Shown here: in pieces, positions 45,746 through 54,621 of the stretch
Numbering within the stretch: position 1 is the stretch's first letter
Layout of the letters: every line of letters begins with the position of its first letter
Assembly: GCA_963770635.1 (NCBI GenBank)
Contig: CAVYQI010000005.1
Location: 599,695-663,694 of the forward strand
Direction of reading: 5' to 3'
DNA length: 64,000 nucleotides
Origin: DASZIT01 sp963770635
GTDB lineage: Bacteria > Actinomycetota > Acidimicrobiia > Acidimicrobiales > RAAP-2
Notes under the pieces: model-generated
What the model was told of the DNA's origin: nothing
Seen by the model: the letters and a program-made list of their open reading frames with translations, nothing else
The model's database searches: none
Program-made: the position numbers and the translations under genes

Positions 45746-46792
45746 CTACGGCCCGATGATCTCGTCGACCAGGTTCCAGGCCAGGGCGGTGCGGGCGTCG
45801 ATGGCCCGTCCGGTGAGCGCCAACCACGCGGTGCGGTGTCGCCCGATCCGGCGGGGCAGGGTGGCGGTGCCACCGGCCCCGGGGATGAGGCCCATGGCCA
45901 CTTCCGGCAACTGGATGCGGGTGTCCGGTTCGGCGATCACCCGCCCGGCGGCGGCGGGGAGTTCGATGCCGGCGCCGATGCAGGCGCCATGGAGGTGGGC
46001 GGTGACCCGCCCACCGACCGCCCCCAGCAGACGGGCGGCGCTCCGGCCGGTTCGGATCAGGTGCGAACGCGCCGGGTCGGTGGCCGTCCCGAACTCATTG
46101 AGGTCTCCCCCGCTGCAGAAGTCGGGCCCGGAGCCCCTGAGGTCGACCCGGGTGATGGACGGGTCGGCGCTCACCATCCGCAACGCTTCACACAGTTCGT
46201 CGCGGATGGCCGCGTCGTAGGCGTTGCGGACCTGCGGTCGGTTGAGGGTGATCGACAACCGATCGTCGAGGCGGTCGACCAGGAGGGTGGATCCCCGGTC
46301 GGGGCGAGTCGAACTCGGGGGGCGCGGGTCCAACCATTGGCGGAACTCGGTGCCGGTCTGCAGCGTCGAGTAGGCCAGGGACTCGATGAGCAGGTCGTGG
46401 TCGAGTGAGTCGGATCGGCCGGATCGCAGCACCTGGGCCAACGTCACCGATGCCACCGGTGAGGCGCTCACCGACGACACCACCTGATCCACCGCGGTGT
46501 CGAGGTCGGCTGCCGACACCCACGGGACGGTCGGGTTGGGCGTCCCGGTCAAGGCCACATCGACGCCGCCGAGTGGTCCGGGCTCGACGCCGGTGCGGCT
46601 GACCCCGACGATGACGCACGGAAGCAGGGCGCGACGATCAATGCCGTCGAGCGGACCCGGGCTGTCGAGATCGACCACCAGCAGCGGCCGTTCGGCCAGG
46701 GCTCCGAGCACCTCGGTGAAACCGTCGTGCGCGGCTCGCAACAGATCGTTCAACGTGGCGATATCGAACATGGCTGCATTTGTCTCCGCCAT
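45746..46792 (-). CDS. Crotonase-family protein with a 180-residue N-terminal extension
   Basis: 348 residues. The C-terminal 180 residues are a crotonase domain (DFCSGGDLNEFG, LHGACIGAGIELPAAAGRVIA, and PEVAMGLIPGAGGTATLPRRIG, which keeps the second Glu). The N-terminal 165 residues (MFDIATLNDLLRAAHDGFTE..., WLDPRPPSS) look like a second, degenerate crotonase half with a LPCVIVGVSRTG strand but no catalytic motifs. ATG 46792 has a -10-like TAGGGT 8 nt upstream and no ribosome site; ATG 46771 is an alternative. Confidence 0.82.
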   Translation of the reverse strand: MAETNAAMFDIATLNDLLRAAHDGFTEVLGALAERPLLVVDLDSPGPLDGIDRRALLPCVIVGVSRTGVEPGPLGGVDVALTGTPNPTVPWVSAADLDTAVDQVVSSVSASPVASVTLAQVLRSGRSDSLDHDLLIESLAYSTLQTGTEFRQWLDPRPPSSTRPDRGSTLLVDRLDDRLSITLNRPQVRNAYDAAIRDELCEALRMVSADPSITRVDLRGSGPDFCSGGDLNEFGTATDPARSHLIRTGRSAARLLGAVGGRVTAHLHGACIGAGIELPAAAGRVIAEPDTRIQLPEVAMGLIPGAGGTATLPRRIGRHRTAWLALTGRAIDARTALAWNLVDEIIGP

Positions 46793-46800
46793 CAGATGCG

Positions 46801-46806
46801 ACCCTA
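46801..46806 (-). promoter_or_regulatory. Leaderless-type -10 element for the 45746-46792 crotonase
   Basis: TAGGGT on the minus strand ends 8 nt before ATG 46792 with no Shine-Dalgarno between, in the gap beside the dehydrogenase gene at 46856. Confidence 0.4.
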
Positions 46807-46855
46807 ACCTGTGGGCGTGCCGAACGATAAGGGACAAACCGAACCCTGACCCGCC

Positions 46856-47846
46856 CTACCCCTTGGCCATCAGCACCTCGGGATTGACGATGTGCAACGG
46901 GGTCTCCCCTTGGAGCAGCCGCTCGAGATCGCCGGCCACCATCAGCGTGTGGTTGGCCTCGGTGTCGTAGGTGGCTCCCCCGATGTGCGGTGCCAGCACC
47001 ACGTGGGGGAACCGGGTCAGGGGGTGATCGGTCGGCAGTGACTCGTTCACGAAGTGATCGATACCGGCCGCCCTCACCTTGCCCGACTCCAGGGCCGCAA
47101 CCAGCGCGTCGGTGTCGTGCAGCTGCGCCCTCGCGGTGTTCACGAACACCACGCCGTCCTTCATCCTCTCGAACTCGGCGGTGCCGATCATGCCGGTGGT
47201 TTCCGGGGTGACCGGCGCGTGCATGGAGATGACATCGGCCACCGCCAGCAGCTCGGCCAGCGAGGAAGTCGCGTCGTCGGCGTAGGGGTCGTAGGCGACC
47301 ACCTGCATGCCCAGTCCCTCCAGTCGCCACCGCAGGGCCCGACCCACCGCTCCCAGTCCGACCAGCCCGGCCGTCCGGCCGGCGATCTGCCAGGCCCGGA
47401 AGCGCTGGTAGGGGATGGTCCCGTCCTTGTAGATCTCCCCGGTCCGGACATCCCGGTCGGCCTCGAGGAGGCCCCGGGTGGAGGCCAGGATCAAGCCGAC
47501 CGCGAGTTCGGCCACCGCATCGGCGTTGCGGCCCGGGGCGCGCAACACCGGGACCCCGGCGGCGGTGGCCGCCGCGACATCGACGTTGTTCGGGTCCCCC
47601 CGACAGCTGGCCACCGCGATGCAGCGGTTGCTCGAACAGCGGGCCCCCACAGGTGTCGGACTCCACCACCACGATGGTGGCGGCTTCCGCGGCCACCCGT
47701 TCGGCCAGCTGTTCGGCGTTGTAGATGCGGAGAGGATGGTGATCGATCCACGGGTCGATGACCAGGTCGGCGAGCTCGTGCAGCTTGTCCAGTCCCGGTC
47801 CCCGGACCGGGGCGGTGACCAGCGCCTTGGGACGATCGTTTCCCAT
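46856..47846 (-). CDS. D-isomer 2-hydroxyacid dehydrogenase (SerA-like), one frameshift near 47621
   Basis: About 329 residues once one extra base near 47620-47623 is removed, giving LFEQPLIAVASCRGDPNNVD. The NAD Rossmann motif GLGAVGRAL, the catalytic region VFVNTARAQLHDTDAL and the late LAPHIGGATYDTEAN (His) are all present. It probably oxidises a 2-hydroxy acid such as a 3-phosphoglycerate or a sugar acid with NAD. Divergent from a carbohydrate kinase at 47909 and so probably in the same pathway. AGGCAGGTGA before ATG 47846 is a fair ribosome site. Confidence 0.85.
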
Positions 47847-47876
47847 TCACCTGCCTTTCTGTCGGCCTGTCCTCGA

Positions 47877-47882
47877 TAGTCT
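47877..47882 (+). promoter_or_regulatory. Leaderless-type -10 element ahead of a mini-ORF and the FGGY kinase
   Basis: TAGTCT ends 6 nt before ATG 47889, the start of a 7-codon reading frame that overlaps the kinase start. Confidence 0.4.
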
Positions 47883-47888
47883 GCGTCC

Positions 47889-47912
47889 ATGACGGTTGCG
47901 TCAGCATCATGA
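47889..47912 (+). other. Possible 7-codon leader reading frame overlapping the kinase start
   Basis: ATG ACG GTT GCG TCA GCA TCA TGA encodes MTVASAS; its stop overlaps the kinase ATG (ATGA). With the -10-like hexamer 6 nt upstream it could be translated from a leaderless mRNA and couple to the kinase. Chance is a real alternative; nothing in the codons suggests attenuation. Confidence 0.3.
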
Positions 47913-49354
47913 CAGCAGATGGCGACCACGCGCCGATCACTGTGGGCATCGACATCGGCACTACATCCGTCAAGGCGCTGGCCGTCACCGGCGAGGGTGA
48001 GGTGCTGGTCCGGGCCCGGGTGCCGCACCGGGTGATCCATACTTCGGCCGAGCACATGGAGCACGACGCCCGGGCCGCCTGGCGTCGGGGACCGCTGAAG
48101 GCGTTCTCGGCGGTTCGGGATGCGCTCGAGCTCGCCAACGACAATCGGCCCGGAGCATCGAGCCCTCCTCACATCGCCGGGGTCTGTGTCGCCGGCATGG
48201 TCCCGTCCCTCACCGCGGTGAACCGCCGGGGCATCCCCCATACTCCCGGCCTCCTCTACGGCGACGTCCGCGGACGGTGGGAAGGCGAATCGGTCGGCAT
48301 CAGCGGGCCGATGCCCGACGCCGAGGGGTTCCTCCAGTGGACGTCCCGGCAGATGCCGGACGCCTTCGGATTCTGGCCGGCCCAAGCCGTCGCCAACCAC
48401 GGCCTGACCGGCCGGGCCACCATCGACACCGCGGTCGCCTCCACCCTCGGCGGACTTCACACCGCCGGGAATTGGAACCAGGAACTCCTCACCCGCTTCG
48501 GGGTCGACCCCGGTCAGCTCCCCTCGGTGGTGCTGACCGGGCAGCCGGCCGGGATCCTGCGCTCCGATCGGGGCCGGCACCGCGCCGATGGTTCCGGGCG
48601 GCTCGAGACAGTGGTGGCCGGAGGGACCATCGACGCCTTCTGCGATCAGATCGTGGCTGGCGCCGGCGAGGTGGGTGACGTCCTGGTCATCTTCGGCGCC
48701 ACCCTGATCGTCTGGGTGGTCACCGACCGCTGGCTCGACGTCCCTGGGCTCTGGACCGTCCCCCGCACCGCGGCCGGACGGGTGTTGTTGGGAGGTCCGA
48801 GCAACGCCGGCGCCCTCTTCGTCGACTGGGCCCGCTCCCTCCTCCGCCTCCCCCGCACTCAAGGGGTTCCCGATGACGAGCGGTCGGGCGACCCGGGTCG
48901 GGTCCCGGTATGGCTGCCCTATGTCCGGGGCGAGCGGGTGCCGTTCCACGACACCTCGTTGCGGGCCGCCCTTCTCGACCTCGACCTCACCGATGGTCCC
49001 GACACCATGTCCCGGGCCGCCTTCGAGGCCAGCGGTTTCGTGGTGCGCAACATCCTCGAACGCGCCGGCGTGGCCGGCCGCCGCATCGTGGCCAGCGGGG
49101 GCGGCACCCAAGTCGCCGCCTGGATGGCGGCCGTGGCCGATACCACCGGGCTTCCGGTCGACACCGTCGGCGTGCCCGAAGGGGCCGCCCTCGGGGCGGC
49201 GTTTCTGGCCCGGATGGCGGCGGGCTTGGAGCCCTCGCTGGAGGGATCGAGCCGATGGGCGTCACCGGGTCGGAGGATCGACCCCGATCCGGCCTGGCAA
49301 GAGGCAGCCGACGCCCGCTACCGGCGTTTCGTCGCCCTCGGTTCCGGCCGGTAG
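47909..49354 (+). CDS. FGGY-family carbohydrate kinase
   Basis: 481 residues. The first ATP-site motif GIDIGTTSVKALAV is at 13-26; GGTIDAFCDQIVAGAGEVGD and the C-terminal IVASGGGTQVAAWMAAVAD plus PVDTVGVPEGAALGAAFLA are typical of the family. It should phosphorylate a sugar, polyol or sugar acid with ATP in the cytoplasm. The divergent 2-hydroxyacid dehydrogenase suggests a sugar-acid route. ATG 47909 overlaps a possible 7-codon leader frame. Specific substrate not readable. Confidence 0.9.
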   Translation: MTADGDHAPITVGIDIGTTSVKALAVTGEGEVLVRARVPHRVIHTSAEHMEHDARAAWRRGPLKAFSAVRDALELANDNRPGASSPPHIAGVCVAGMVPSLTAVNRRGIPHTPGLLYGDVRGRWEGESVGISGPMPDAEGFLQWTSRQMPDAFGFWPAQAVANHGLTGRATIDTAVASTLGGLHTAGNWNQELLTRFGVDPGQLPSVVLTGQPAGILRSDRGRHRADGSGRLETVVAGGTIDAFCDQIVAGAGEVGDVLVIFGATLIVWVVTDRWLDVPGLWTVPRTAAGRVLLGGPSNAGALFVDWARSLLRLPRTQGVPDDERSGDPGRVPVWLPYVRGERVPFHDTSLRAALLDLDLTDGPDTMSRAAFEASGFVVRNILERAGVAGRRIVASGGGTQVAAWMAAVADTTGLPVDTVGVPEGAALGAAFLARMAAGLEPSLEGSSRWASPGRRIDPDPAWQEAADARYRRFVALGSGR

Positions 49355-49361
49355 GCCGGCG

Positions 49362-49727
49362 TCACCCGTTGGGGAAGGCCTGGCGTAGTCGCACCGTCAC
49401 CAGTTGGCGCACCAGCGCCTTCGGGAGGGGCTTGTCCAAGGGAAAATGGAGCGACCCCGTCGTCGTTGCATACCCAGCCACCTTCGGACCCAATGCGGGA
49501 AAGACCGATCCGCTGTGCGGGAGGTAGCTCAGGTGCTTTTTGAACGCCGCGAAACCGGCGATCACCTTGCCTCGGACCCGAAAGGCGGGCAACCCGTAGG
49601 AGATGCATTCTTCCGCCTCGGGAATGACCTCGAGGATCGACGAGCGAAGCTGGCGCAGCGTCGACTGCTTGGGTTCGTCGAGCCCGGCCAGGTACTCCTC
49701 TACCGGATTGGCGGTCCTGGTCACCAT
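49362..49727 (-). CDS. DUF1801 (YdhG-like) protein
   Basis: 121 residues, ATG 49727 behind AAGGAGAGG at good spacing. VEEYLAGLDEPKQSTLRQLR, CISYGLPAFRVRGKVIAGFA and GSLHFPLDKPLPKALVRQLV match the DUF1801 fold. Its role in bacteria is unknown. It is convergent with the kinase (7-nt gap), unrelated to the catabolic genes. Confidence 0.85.
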   Translation of the reverse strand: MVTRTANPVEEYLAGLDEPKQSTLRQLRSSILEVIPEAEECISYGLPAFRVRGKVIAGFAAFKKHLSYLPHSGSVFPALGPKVAGYATTTGSLHFPLDKPLPKALVRQLVTVRLRQAFPNG

Positions 49728-49800
49728 GGCGTGCCTCTCCTTTCAATGATGGTCGTAACGATTGGACGGAGCGGCGGGCGGAGACTCATCGGTTCCGACG

Positions 49801-51042
49801 TCAGTTCTGGCCGGCTGGGCCGAAGGCCACCTTCACCGCCCCGCTGACCTCCTGGGCGGCCAGGGCCCGCAACGCGTCGTGCCAGTGGTCGAGGGGGAAC
49901 CGGTGGGTGAGCATGCCGGTCAGGTCGATCCTCCCGGCCACCACCAGGTCGAGATAGTGGCGGAGGGCGTGCTGGCGCACCCCTTCGACCTCTTCGATCC
50001 CGAAGGCATTGGAGCCGACCAGGCTCAACTCCTTGAAGTACAGCGGCGTGTACTCCCATCGACCGGGAGTATGAACGCCGGTCTGGACCAGGGTGCCCCG
50101 TTCGGCCAGCAGCCGGACCCCGACCTCGAGGGTCTCGGGGCGGGCCACGGTGTCGTAGACGACGTCGATGCCACCGGGATGGGCCATGGGCAGACCGCCG
50201 AAGGCGGTATGTAGCACCCCACCCGACCAGTCGGCCAGGGCCTCGACCAGCTCGAGCCGGGGCTCGTGTTCCACGACCAGGTGGGCGCCGAATTCAGTGG
50301 CCAGCGCCGCCTGGGCCCCGAACCGCGCCACCACCGCCACCTGGACATCGGGATAGAGCGCCCGGAGGACGGCCACGCTGGTCACCCCGAGGGCCCCCGC
50401 CCCGTAGACCAGGGCTCGACCCCCCGGCGGCGGGGGGTGGCGGACGATGGCGTGCAGCGACACCGCGAACGGATCGGCCAACACCGCCACCTCGTCGGTA
50501 ACCGAGTCCGGAATCGGGATGAGCATCGAGTCGTGGGCTGCCATTCGATCGGCCCAACCGCCGGGGGCATCGCTCGCTACCCCCACATGGACGCCCGGGC
50601 CCAGGGCCCCCTCGGTGAAGCTCCAGCACAGGCTCAGATCTCCGGCCTGGCAGGCCGGACACGGCGGATCGATCCCCCGCGGCCCGCAGGTCAGCCACGG
50701 GTTGAGCAGCACTCGCTGCCCGACATCGAGGCCCTCGGCCTCCGGCCCCAACGTCACCACCTCGGCCACCACCTCGTGCCCGGGGATATGAGGGAACGAG
50801 GAGAACGCCGCCATCGGGTTGTCGATGTCCCCGCTGTCGAAGTCACCGAGAACCAGCTTGGACTCCGACCCGCACACCCCCGAGAGCCGCGGCCGGGTGA
50901 TCACCCAGTCCGGACGGACCAGCTTGGCTTCGTCCACCTCGTGGAGGCCGAAGGGAAGGGTGGCCAGCCGCCGGTCGAGGTCGTCGGCCGGTTCCGGGGT
51001 CCCGGTTGGATCGGGTGGCAACCCGAACACCAGCGCCTTCAT
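49801..51042 (-). CDS. Zinc-dependent medium-chain alcohol dehydrogenase
   Basis: 413 residues. SGVCGSE and PGHEVVAEV hold the catalytic-zinc Cys and His/Glu; CPACQAGDLSLC with the preceding Cys gives the four-Cys structural zinc lobe; GAGALGVTSVAVLRAL is the Rossmann motif. It oxidises an alcohol or reduces a ketone with NAD(P). ATG 51042 overlaps the SDR stop by 4 nt (ATGA), so the two oxidoreductases are translated together. An insert of about 15 residues around RGIDPPCPA is slightly unusual. Confidence 0.91.
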   Translation of the reverse strand: MKALVFGLPPDPTGTPEPADDLDRRLATLPFGLHEVDEAKLVRPDWVITRPRLSGVCGSESKLVLGDFDSGDIDNPMAAFSSFPHIPGHEVVAEVVTLGPEAEGLDVGQRVLLNPWLTCGPRGIDPPCPACQAGDLSLCWSFTEGALGPGVHVGVASDAPGGWADRMAAHDSMLIPIPDSVTDEVAVLADPFAVSLHAIVRHPPPPGGRALVYGAGALGVTSVAVLRALYPDVQVAVVARFGAQAALATEFGAHLVVEHEPRLELVEALADWSGGVLHTAFGGLPMAHPGGIDVVYDTVARPETLEVGVRLLAERGTLVQTGVHTPGRWEYTPLYFKELSLVGSNAFGIEEVEGVRQHALRHYLDLVVAGRIDLTGMLTHRFPLDHWHDALRALAAQEVSGAVKVAFGPAGQN

Positions 51043-51860
51043 CCGAGCGACCCCCGTTCCGGGACCTTGGTGGCGTCATAGGAGCCCGGGGGTTGCTTCT
51101 GCACCGCCAGCATCCCGGTCAGGAAACCGTCGAAGTCGGCGGTCTTGAGCTCGATCACCGCCTTCATGTCCGGGAGGTAGTGCTCGAACACCGGGCTGTC
51201 GATGGCCTCGACGATCCCGTCGGCCACCTCCTCGGCCGGCGTCAACGGCCCGGAGTAGAAGGGCGCGTCGTTCCCCGGCTGGTCCCAGATCTCGGTGTCG
51301 ATGGCCCCCGGGAGCACCAGCCGCACCTTCACCCCCGTTCCGTCGATGTCGGCCGCCATCGCCTCACTGAAGCCGCAAAGGGCGAACTTCGAGGCCGAGT
51401 AGGCCGCCTCGGTGGTGATGCCCAGCCGGCCGCCGAGGCTCGAAACGTTCACGATGGTGCCGCTCCCGCGCTCGGTCATCCGCGGCAGCACGGCCAGCGC
51501 CATCGCCACCGGCGACAGGTAGTTGACCCGCATCACCCGCTCCACTTCCTCCATGGTGAGCCGGGGCACCGGCCGGCGCATCGGGATGCCGGCGTTGTTG
51601 ATCAGGATGTCGAGGTGCCCGAAGGCGTCCCACGTCTCGACGGCCAGGGCCGAGGCCCGGTCCGGGTCGGAGAGGTCAGCCACCCAGGAGCGTGACTCCG
51701 GGGCGTGGGCCTGGCAGTCCGCCAGCACCTCGGCCAGCCGATCGGCTCTGCGGGCCACGAGGCCCACCGTGGCCCCCTTGGCGGCCAGCGACCGGGCGGT
51801 GGCGGCCCCGATGCCCGATGATGCGCCGGTCACCAGCGCGATGCGTGCCTTGTCGTCCAT
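51039..51860 (-). CDS. Short-chain dehydrogenase/reductase
   Basis: 273 residues, a classical SDR. VTGASSGIG at 10-18, NNAG at 88-91, Ser in VNVSSLGG, and the catalytic YSASK at about 158-162. It uses NAD(P) to oxidise or reduce a hydroxyl/keto group. Coupled by ATGA to the zinc alcohol dehydrogenase. C terminus (SPVFEHYLPDMKAVIELK) is longer than in fatty-acid-synthesis SDRs. Substrate not assigned. Confidence 0.91.
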   Translation of the reverse strand: MDDKARIALVTGASSGIGAATARSLAAKGATVGLVARRADRLAEVLADCQAHAPESRSWVADLSDPDRASALAVETWDAFGHLDILINNAGIPMRRPVPRLTMEEVERVMRVNYLSPVAMALAVLPRMTERGSGTIVNVSSLGGRLGITTEAAYSASKFALCGFSEAMAADIDGTGVKVRLVLPGAIDTEIWDQPGNDAPFYSGPLTPAEEVADGIVEAIDSPVFEHYLPDMKAVIELKTADFDGFLTGMLAVQKQPPGSYDATKVPERGSLG

Positions 51861-51914
51861 GCGCCCACGGTAGCCAGGTGGCGAGAACGCCGCTCTCGGT
51901 TCGGTTCGCTCGGC

Positions 51915-53570
51915 TCAGCCGGTCATGGCGGTAGCCGCCCGGGCAGCCAGGGCGGCCAGGGTGAGGGTAGGTCCGTAGCCCGAGGAGGTGACGAACACCG
52001 AGGAGTCGGCGATGACCACATTGGGCAGCTGGTGGAGACAGCCGTTGGCGTCGGCCACCGAGGTGGCCGGGTCCTCCCCCATCCGGACGGTGCCCATCAC
52101 GTGACGGCTCATCGGGGCATCCGGGGTCGACTTCTCGGCCGGGCCTCCGGCCGTCCCCGGCGAGGTGACCACCGACGTCCATTCCGCCCCCATCGTCTCG
52201 AGGATGGCGGCCAGCCGGGGCCCGTAATGGGCGGCGGCCGCGAGTTCGTGTCGGTGCGGCGCGTAGGTGTACCTGGCCACCGGGAACCCGCGCACGTCGC
52301 GCACCGTCGGGTCCAGGTCGATCCGGTTGGTGGCCACCGGGAGGTCCTCCCCCTGCATGGTGAAGGCCCACATCCGGTCGCGCAGCGGGGATCGCCGCAT
52401 GCTCTCCTTGTGGGCCGGTCCCCACGGGTAGATCTTGGCTTCCAGGATGGGAAGACCGGTCCCGCCGTGCTCGACGATGCCCCCTCGCATCCAGGGGAGG
52501 CCCGCCTCCCTGGCCGCTGCCCGGGAGGCGTCGTCCGGCACCAGCGCGTCGTCGTGGAGATGGGTGACCGCCCGGCCGCGTTCGGCGTGCAGACGGAGAT
52601 CGGCGAACCCGCCGACGGCCAGGGTCTGGAAGTGGACCATCAGGTAACGCCCGATAAGCGGATGATCGAAGCCGGACAGCAGCAGCAGCCGGGGCGTCTC
52701 CACCGCCCCCCCGGCCACCACCACGTAGCGGGCATCCATCGAGCGTTGGACCCCGTCGGGACCGATGAAGTCCACCCCGGTGGCCCGGGCGCCGTCGGTC
52801 CGGATCCGGGACACGAACGTCTCGGGTCGGAGTTCGGCCTTCCCGGTCAGTAACGCCCGCTGGAGCATGGCCACCGGGTCGCCCTTGGCGTGGATGGGGC
52901 AACCGAAGAAGGCGCAGAAGCCGCAGTTGTTGCAGGCCGGTCGGCCGTCATAGGCCACCGAGTTGGTGGCTCCAGGCGCTGGATACGGGTGATAACCGAG
53001 CTTCTCGGCCGCCGCCGACGACAGCACCGCCCCGTACATCGGCGGCCCCGGCGGCATCGGGTAAGGGCCGGACCGCCAGGCCGCCAACGGGTTGGCGTCG
53101 GCATCGCCCTCCACCCCGATCCGGCCTTCCACATCGGCGTAGAACGGCTCGAGGTCGGCGTAGGTCAGCGGCCAGTCGGCCACCGCGGCACCGTCCTGGG
53201 GACCGAAGGACGACAACAGGGTGAAGTCCTCTTCCCGAAAACGCGGCACCTTGCCGTCGGCATGGACGCCCCCGCCCCCGACGGTGGACGGGATGGAGTT
53301 GACCTCCCCGACGAACGAATGATCGCCCTGGTCCGGTCCGGTGCGGAAAGTACGGGGCTCGAGGTAGGGATCCGGCCCGAGGAAGTGGCGGTAGAGGAAT
53401 TTGATCTCGTCGTTGGAGTAGTCGGTGGCCAGACGTTCGGGGTGCTCCAGATCGATGAGATGGTTCCGGCCCTTCTCGAAGATCACCACCGACCAGCCGG
53501 CGGTGGTGAGGATGTCGGCCGCCGTCGATCCCCCGGGCCCGGATCCGACGATGACGGCGTCGACGGTCAC
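51915..53570 (-). CDS. GMC-type FAD oxidoreductase (gluconate 2-dehydrogenase large-subunit-like)
   Basis: 551 residues. FAD Rossmann motif VIVGSGPGGSTAAD at 6-19; STVGGGGVHADGK; a Cys-rich ACNNCGFCAFFGCPIHAK motif; and the C-terminal RHVMGTVRMGEDP plus YGPTLTLAALAAR typical of gluconate/2-keto-gluconate dehydrogenase large subunits. ATG 53570 overlaps the small-subunit stop (ATGA). No Tat signal is visible, so it seems cytoplasmic, unlike the periplasmic family prototypes. It oxidises a sugar, polyol or sterol-like alcohol. Confidence 0.9.
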   Translation of the reverse strand: MTVDAVIVGSGPGGSTAADILTTAGWSVVIFEKGRNHLIDLEHPERLATDYSNDEIKFLYRHFLGPDPYLEPRTFRTGPDQGDHSFVGEVNSIPSTVGGGGVHADGKVPRFREEDFTLLSSFGPQDGAAVADWPLTYADLEPFYADVEGRIGVEGDADANPLAAWRSGPYPMPPGPPMYGAVLSSAAAEKLGYHPYPAPGATNSVAYDGRPACNNCGFCAFFGCPIHAKGDPVAMLQRALLTGKAELRPETFVSRIRTDGARATGVDFIGPDGVQRSMDARYVVVAGGAVETPRLLLLSGFDHPLIGRYLMVHFQTLAVGGFADLRLHAERGRAVTHLHDDALVPDDASRAAAREAGLPWMRGGIVEHGGTGLPILEAKIYPWGPAHKESMRRSPLRDRMWAFTMQGEDLPVATNRIDLDPTVRDVRGFPVARYTYAPHRHELAAAAHYGPRLAAILETMGAEWTSVVTSPGTAGGPAEKSTPDAPMSRHVMGTVRMGEDPATSVADANGCLHQLPNVVIADSSVFVTSSGYGPTLTLAALAARAATAMTG

Positions 53571-54127
53571 GCCCCCGACACCTCGGCGTCGCTCCAGCCC
53601 CGGGGCTGGACGTCTCCGGCCACCCCGATGCCCGACCAGCCGATGCCGTCGCGATTGCCGCCGTACTCGGGAGCGCCGTACATGCCCTCGCAGCAGTGCT
53701 CGTAGACCAGCTTGGTGAACGGGGCGTTGGCCCGCAGCCGGCGGTCCTGCTCGCCGTGGTCGCAGGCACCGAAATCGGGCCCGAGAGCGGCCAGCCCCTC
53801 CCGGTAGCGCGACTGGAGCCCCACCACCGGGCCGTTGAACTCGCGCTCGGGACGGCCCTGCGATCCTTCGATCCGGGTGCGCCAGGCCAGTTCGTCCAAA
53901 GCAGTGAGCCGGTGGAACCGAGTGAAATCGGCGGCACCGCCCTGGCGGCCCGAGAAGGGACCCCCGGCCCAGATCCGGGGCGGATCGAAGGAGAACGCCC
54001 CGAGGAACCCATCGATGTAGTCGACGACTCCGGCATCGGCGGCTCCCGGAGTCTGGTCGGCCGGGATCAGGAAGTCACAGACGGCGGCGAGCGTCTCGTA
54101 TTCCTCGGGGGTCAGCCACGTCGGCAT
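53567..54127 (-). CDS. Gluconate 2-dehydrogenase subunit 3 family protein
   Basis: 186 residues. LTPEEYETLAAVCDFLIPAD, then PGAADAGVVDYIDGFLGAF and later YGAPEYGGNRDGIGW match the subunit 3 family, which partners with the GMC large subunit. No signal peptide. ATG 54127 shows no ribosome site; TAGGTT lies 9 nt upstream and may be a -10 for a leaderless mRNA. The cytochrome c subunit of classic complexes is not in the window. Confidence 0.87.
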   Translation of the reverse strand: MPTWLTPEEYETLAAVCDFLIPADQTPGAADAGVVDYIDGFLGAFSFDPPRIWAGGPFSGRQGGAADFTRFHRLTALDELAWRTRIEGSQGRPEREFNGPVVGLQSRYREGLAALGPDFGACDHGEQDRRLRANAPFTKLVYEHCCEGMYGAPEYGGNRDGIGWSGIGVAGDVQPRGWSDAEVSGA

Positions 54128-54176
54128 CGCTGCGTGAACCTAACAGACTCCCCAAGTCGGCCACCGGGCTCTTGGC

Positions 54177-54182
54177 TAGAGT
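54177..54182 (+). promoter_or_regulatory. Leaderless-type -10 element for the DUF35 gene
   Basis: TAGAGT ends 7 nt before ATG 54190 in the 62-nt divergent gap; on the other strand TAGGTT (54137-54142) lies 9 nt before ATG 54127. Confidence 0.45.
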
Positions 54183-54189
54183 CACGGGA

Positions 54190-54621
54190 ATGTCTGCCAA
54201 CGGCCCGTCCTTTCGAGTCCTCCCCCGGCTCGACAACGACAATCGGTTCTTCTGGACGGGAGGTGAGGACGGAACCCTCCGGTTCCTCCGATGCGAGTCG
54301 TGCCAGCAGTTCATCCACCCTCCGGTCCCGGTGTGCCCGGGCTGCTTCGGCAGCGAGCTTGCCCCCCAACCGGTCAGCGGACGGGGCACCGTGCACTCCT
54401 ACACCGTCAACGTCCAGGAGTGGATACCCGGGTCGGAGTCCTACGTGATCGCGCTGGTGGCCATCGACGAGCAACCCGACGTCCGGCTGATCACCAACCT
54501 GGTCGACTGCGACCCGGACGACATCGAGATCGGCGATCCGGTCGAAGTGGTCTTCGAGCACCACGAAGACGTGTACCTCCCGCTCTTCCGTCTTACTTCC
54601 GCACCCGGGGGCACCCGGTGA
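54190..54621 (+). CDS. DUF35 OB-fold zinc-ribbon protein (Ltp2 partner type)
   Basis: 143 residues from ATG 54190. A Cys4 zinc ribbon (CESCQQFIHPPVPVCPGC) precedes an OB fold (GRGTVHSYTVNVQEW, DPVEVVFEHHED). This family binds acyl-CoA and partners with thiolase-fold proteins; with Ltp2 it forms the aldolase that removes the last side-chain unit of steroids. The next gene is exactly such a partner and starts inside this gene's stop (GTGA). Confidence 0.9.
   Translation: MSANGPSFRVLPRLDNDNRFFWTGGEDGTLRFLRCESCQQFIHPPVPVCPGCFGSELAPQPVSGRGTVHSYTVNVQEWIPGSESYVIALVAIDEQPDVRLITNLVDCDPDDIEIGDPVEVVFEHHEDVYLPLFRLTSAPGGTR

Noticed and set aside
46856..49111. Minus-strand 751-codon open frame taken as one protein
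   Set aside because: Only the part below 47.65 kb is real (the C-terminal portion of the 2-hydroxyacid dehydrogenase); the rest is antisense to the FGGY kinase.
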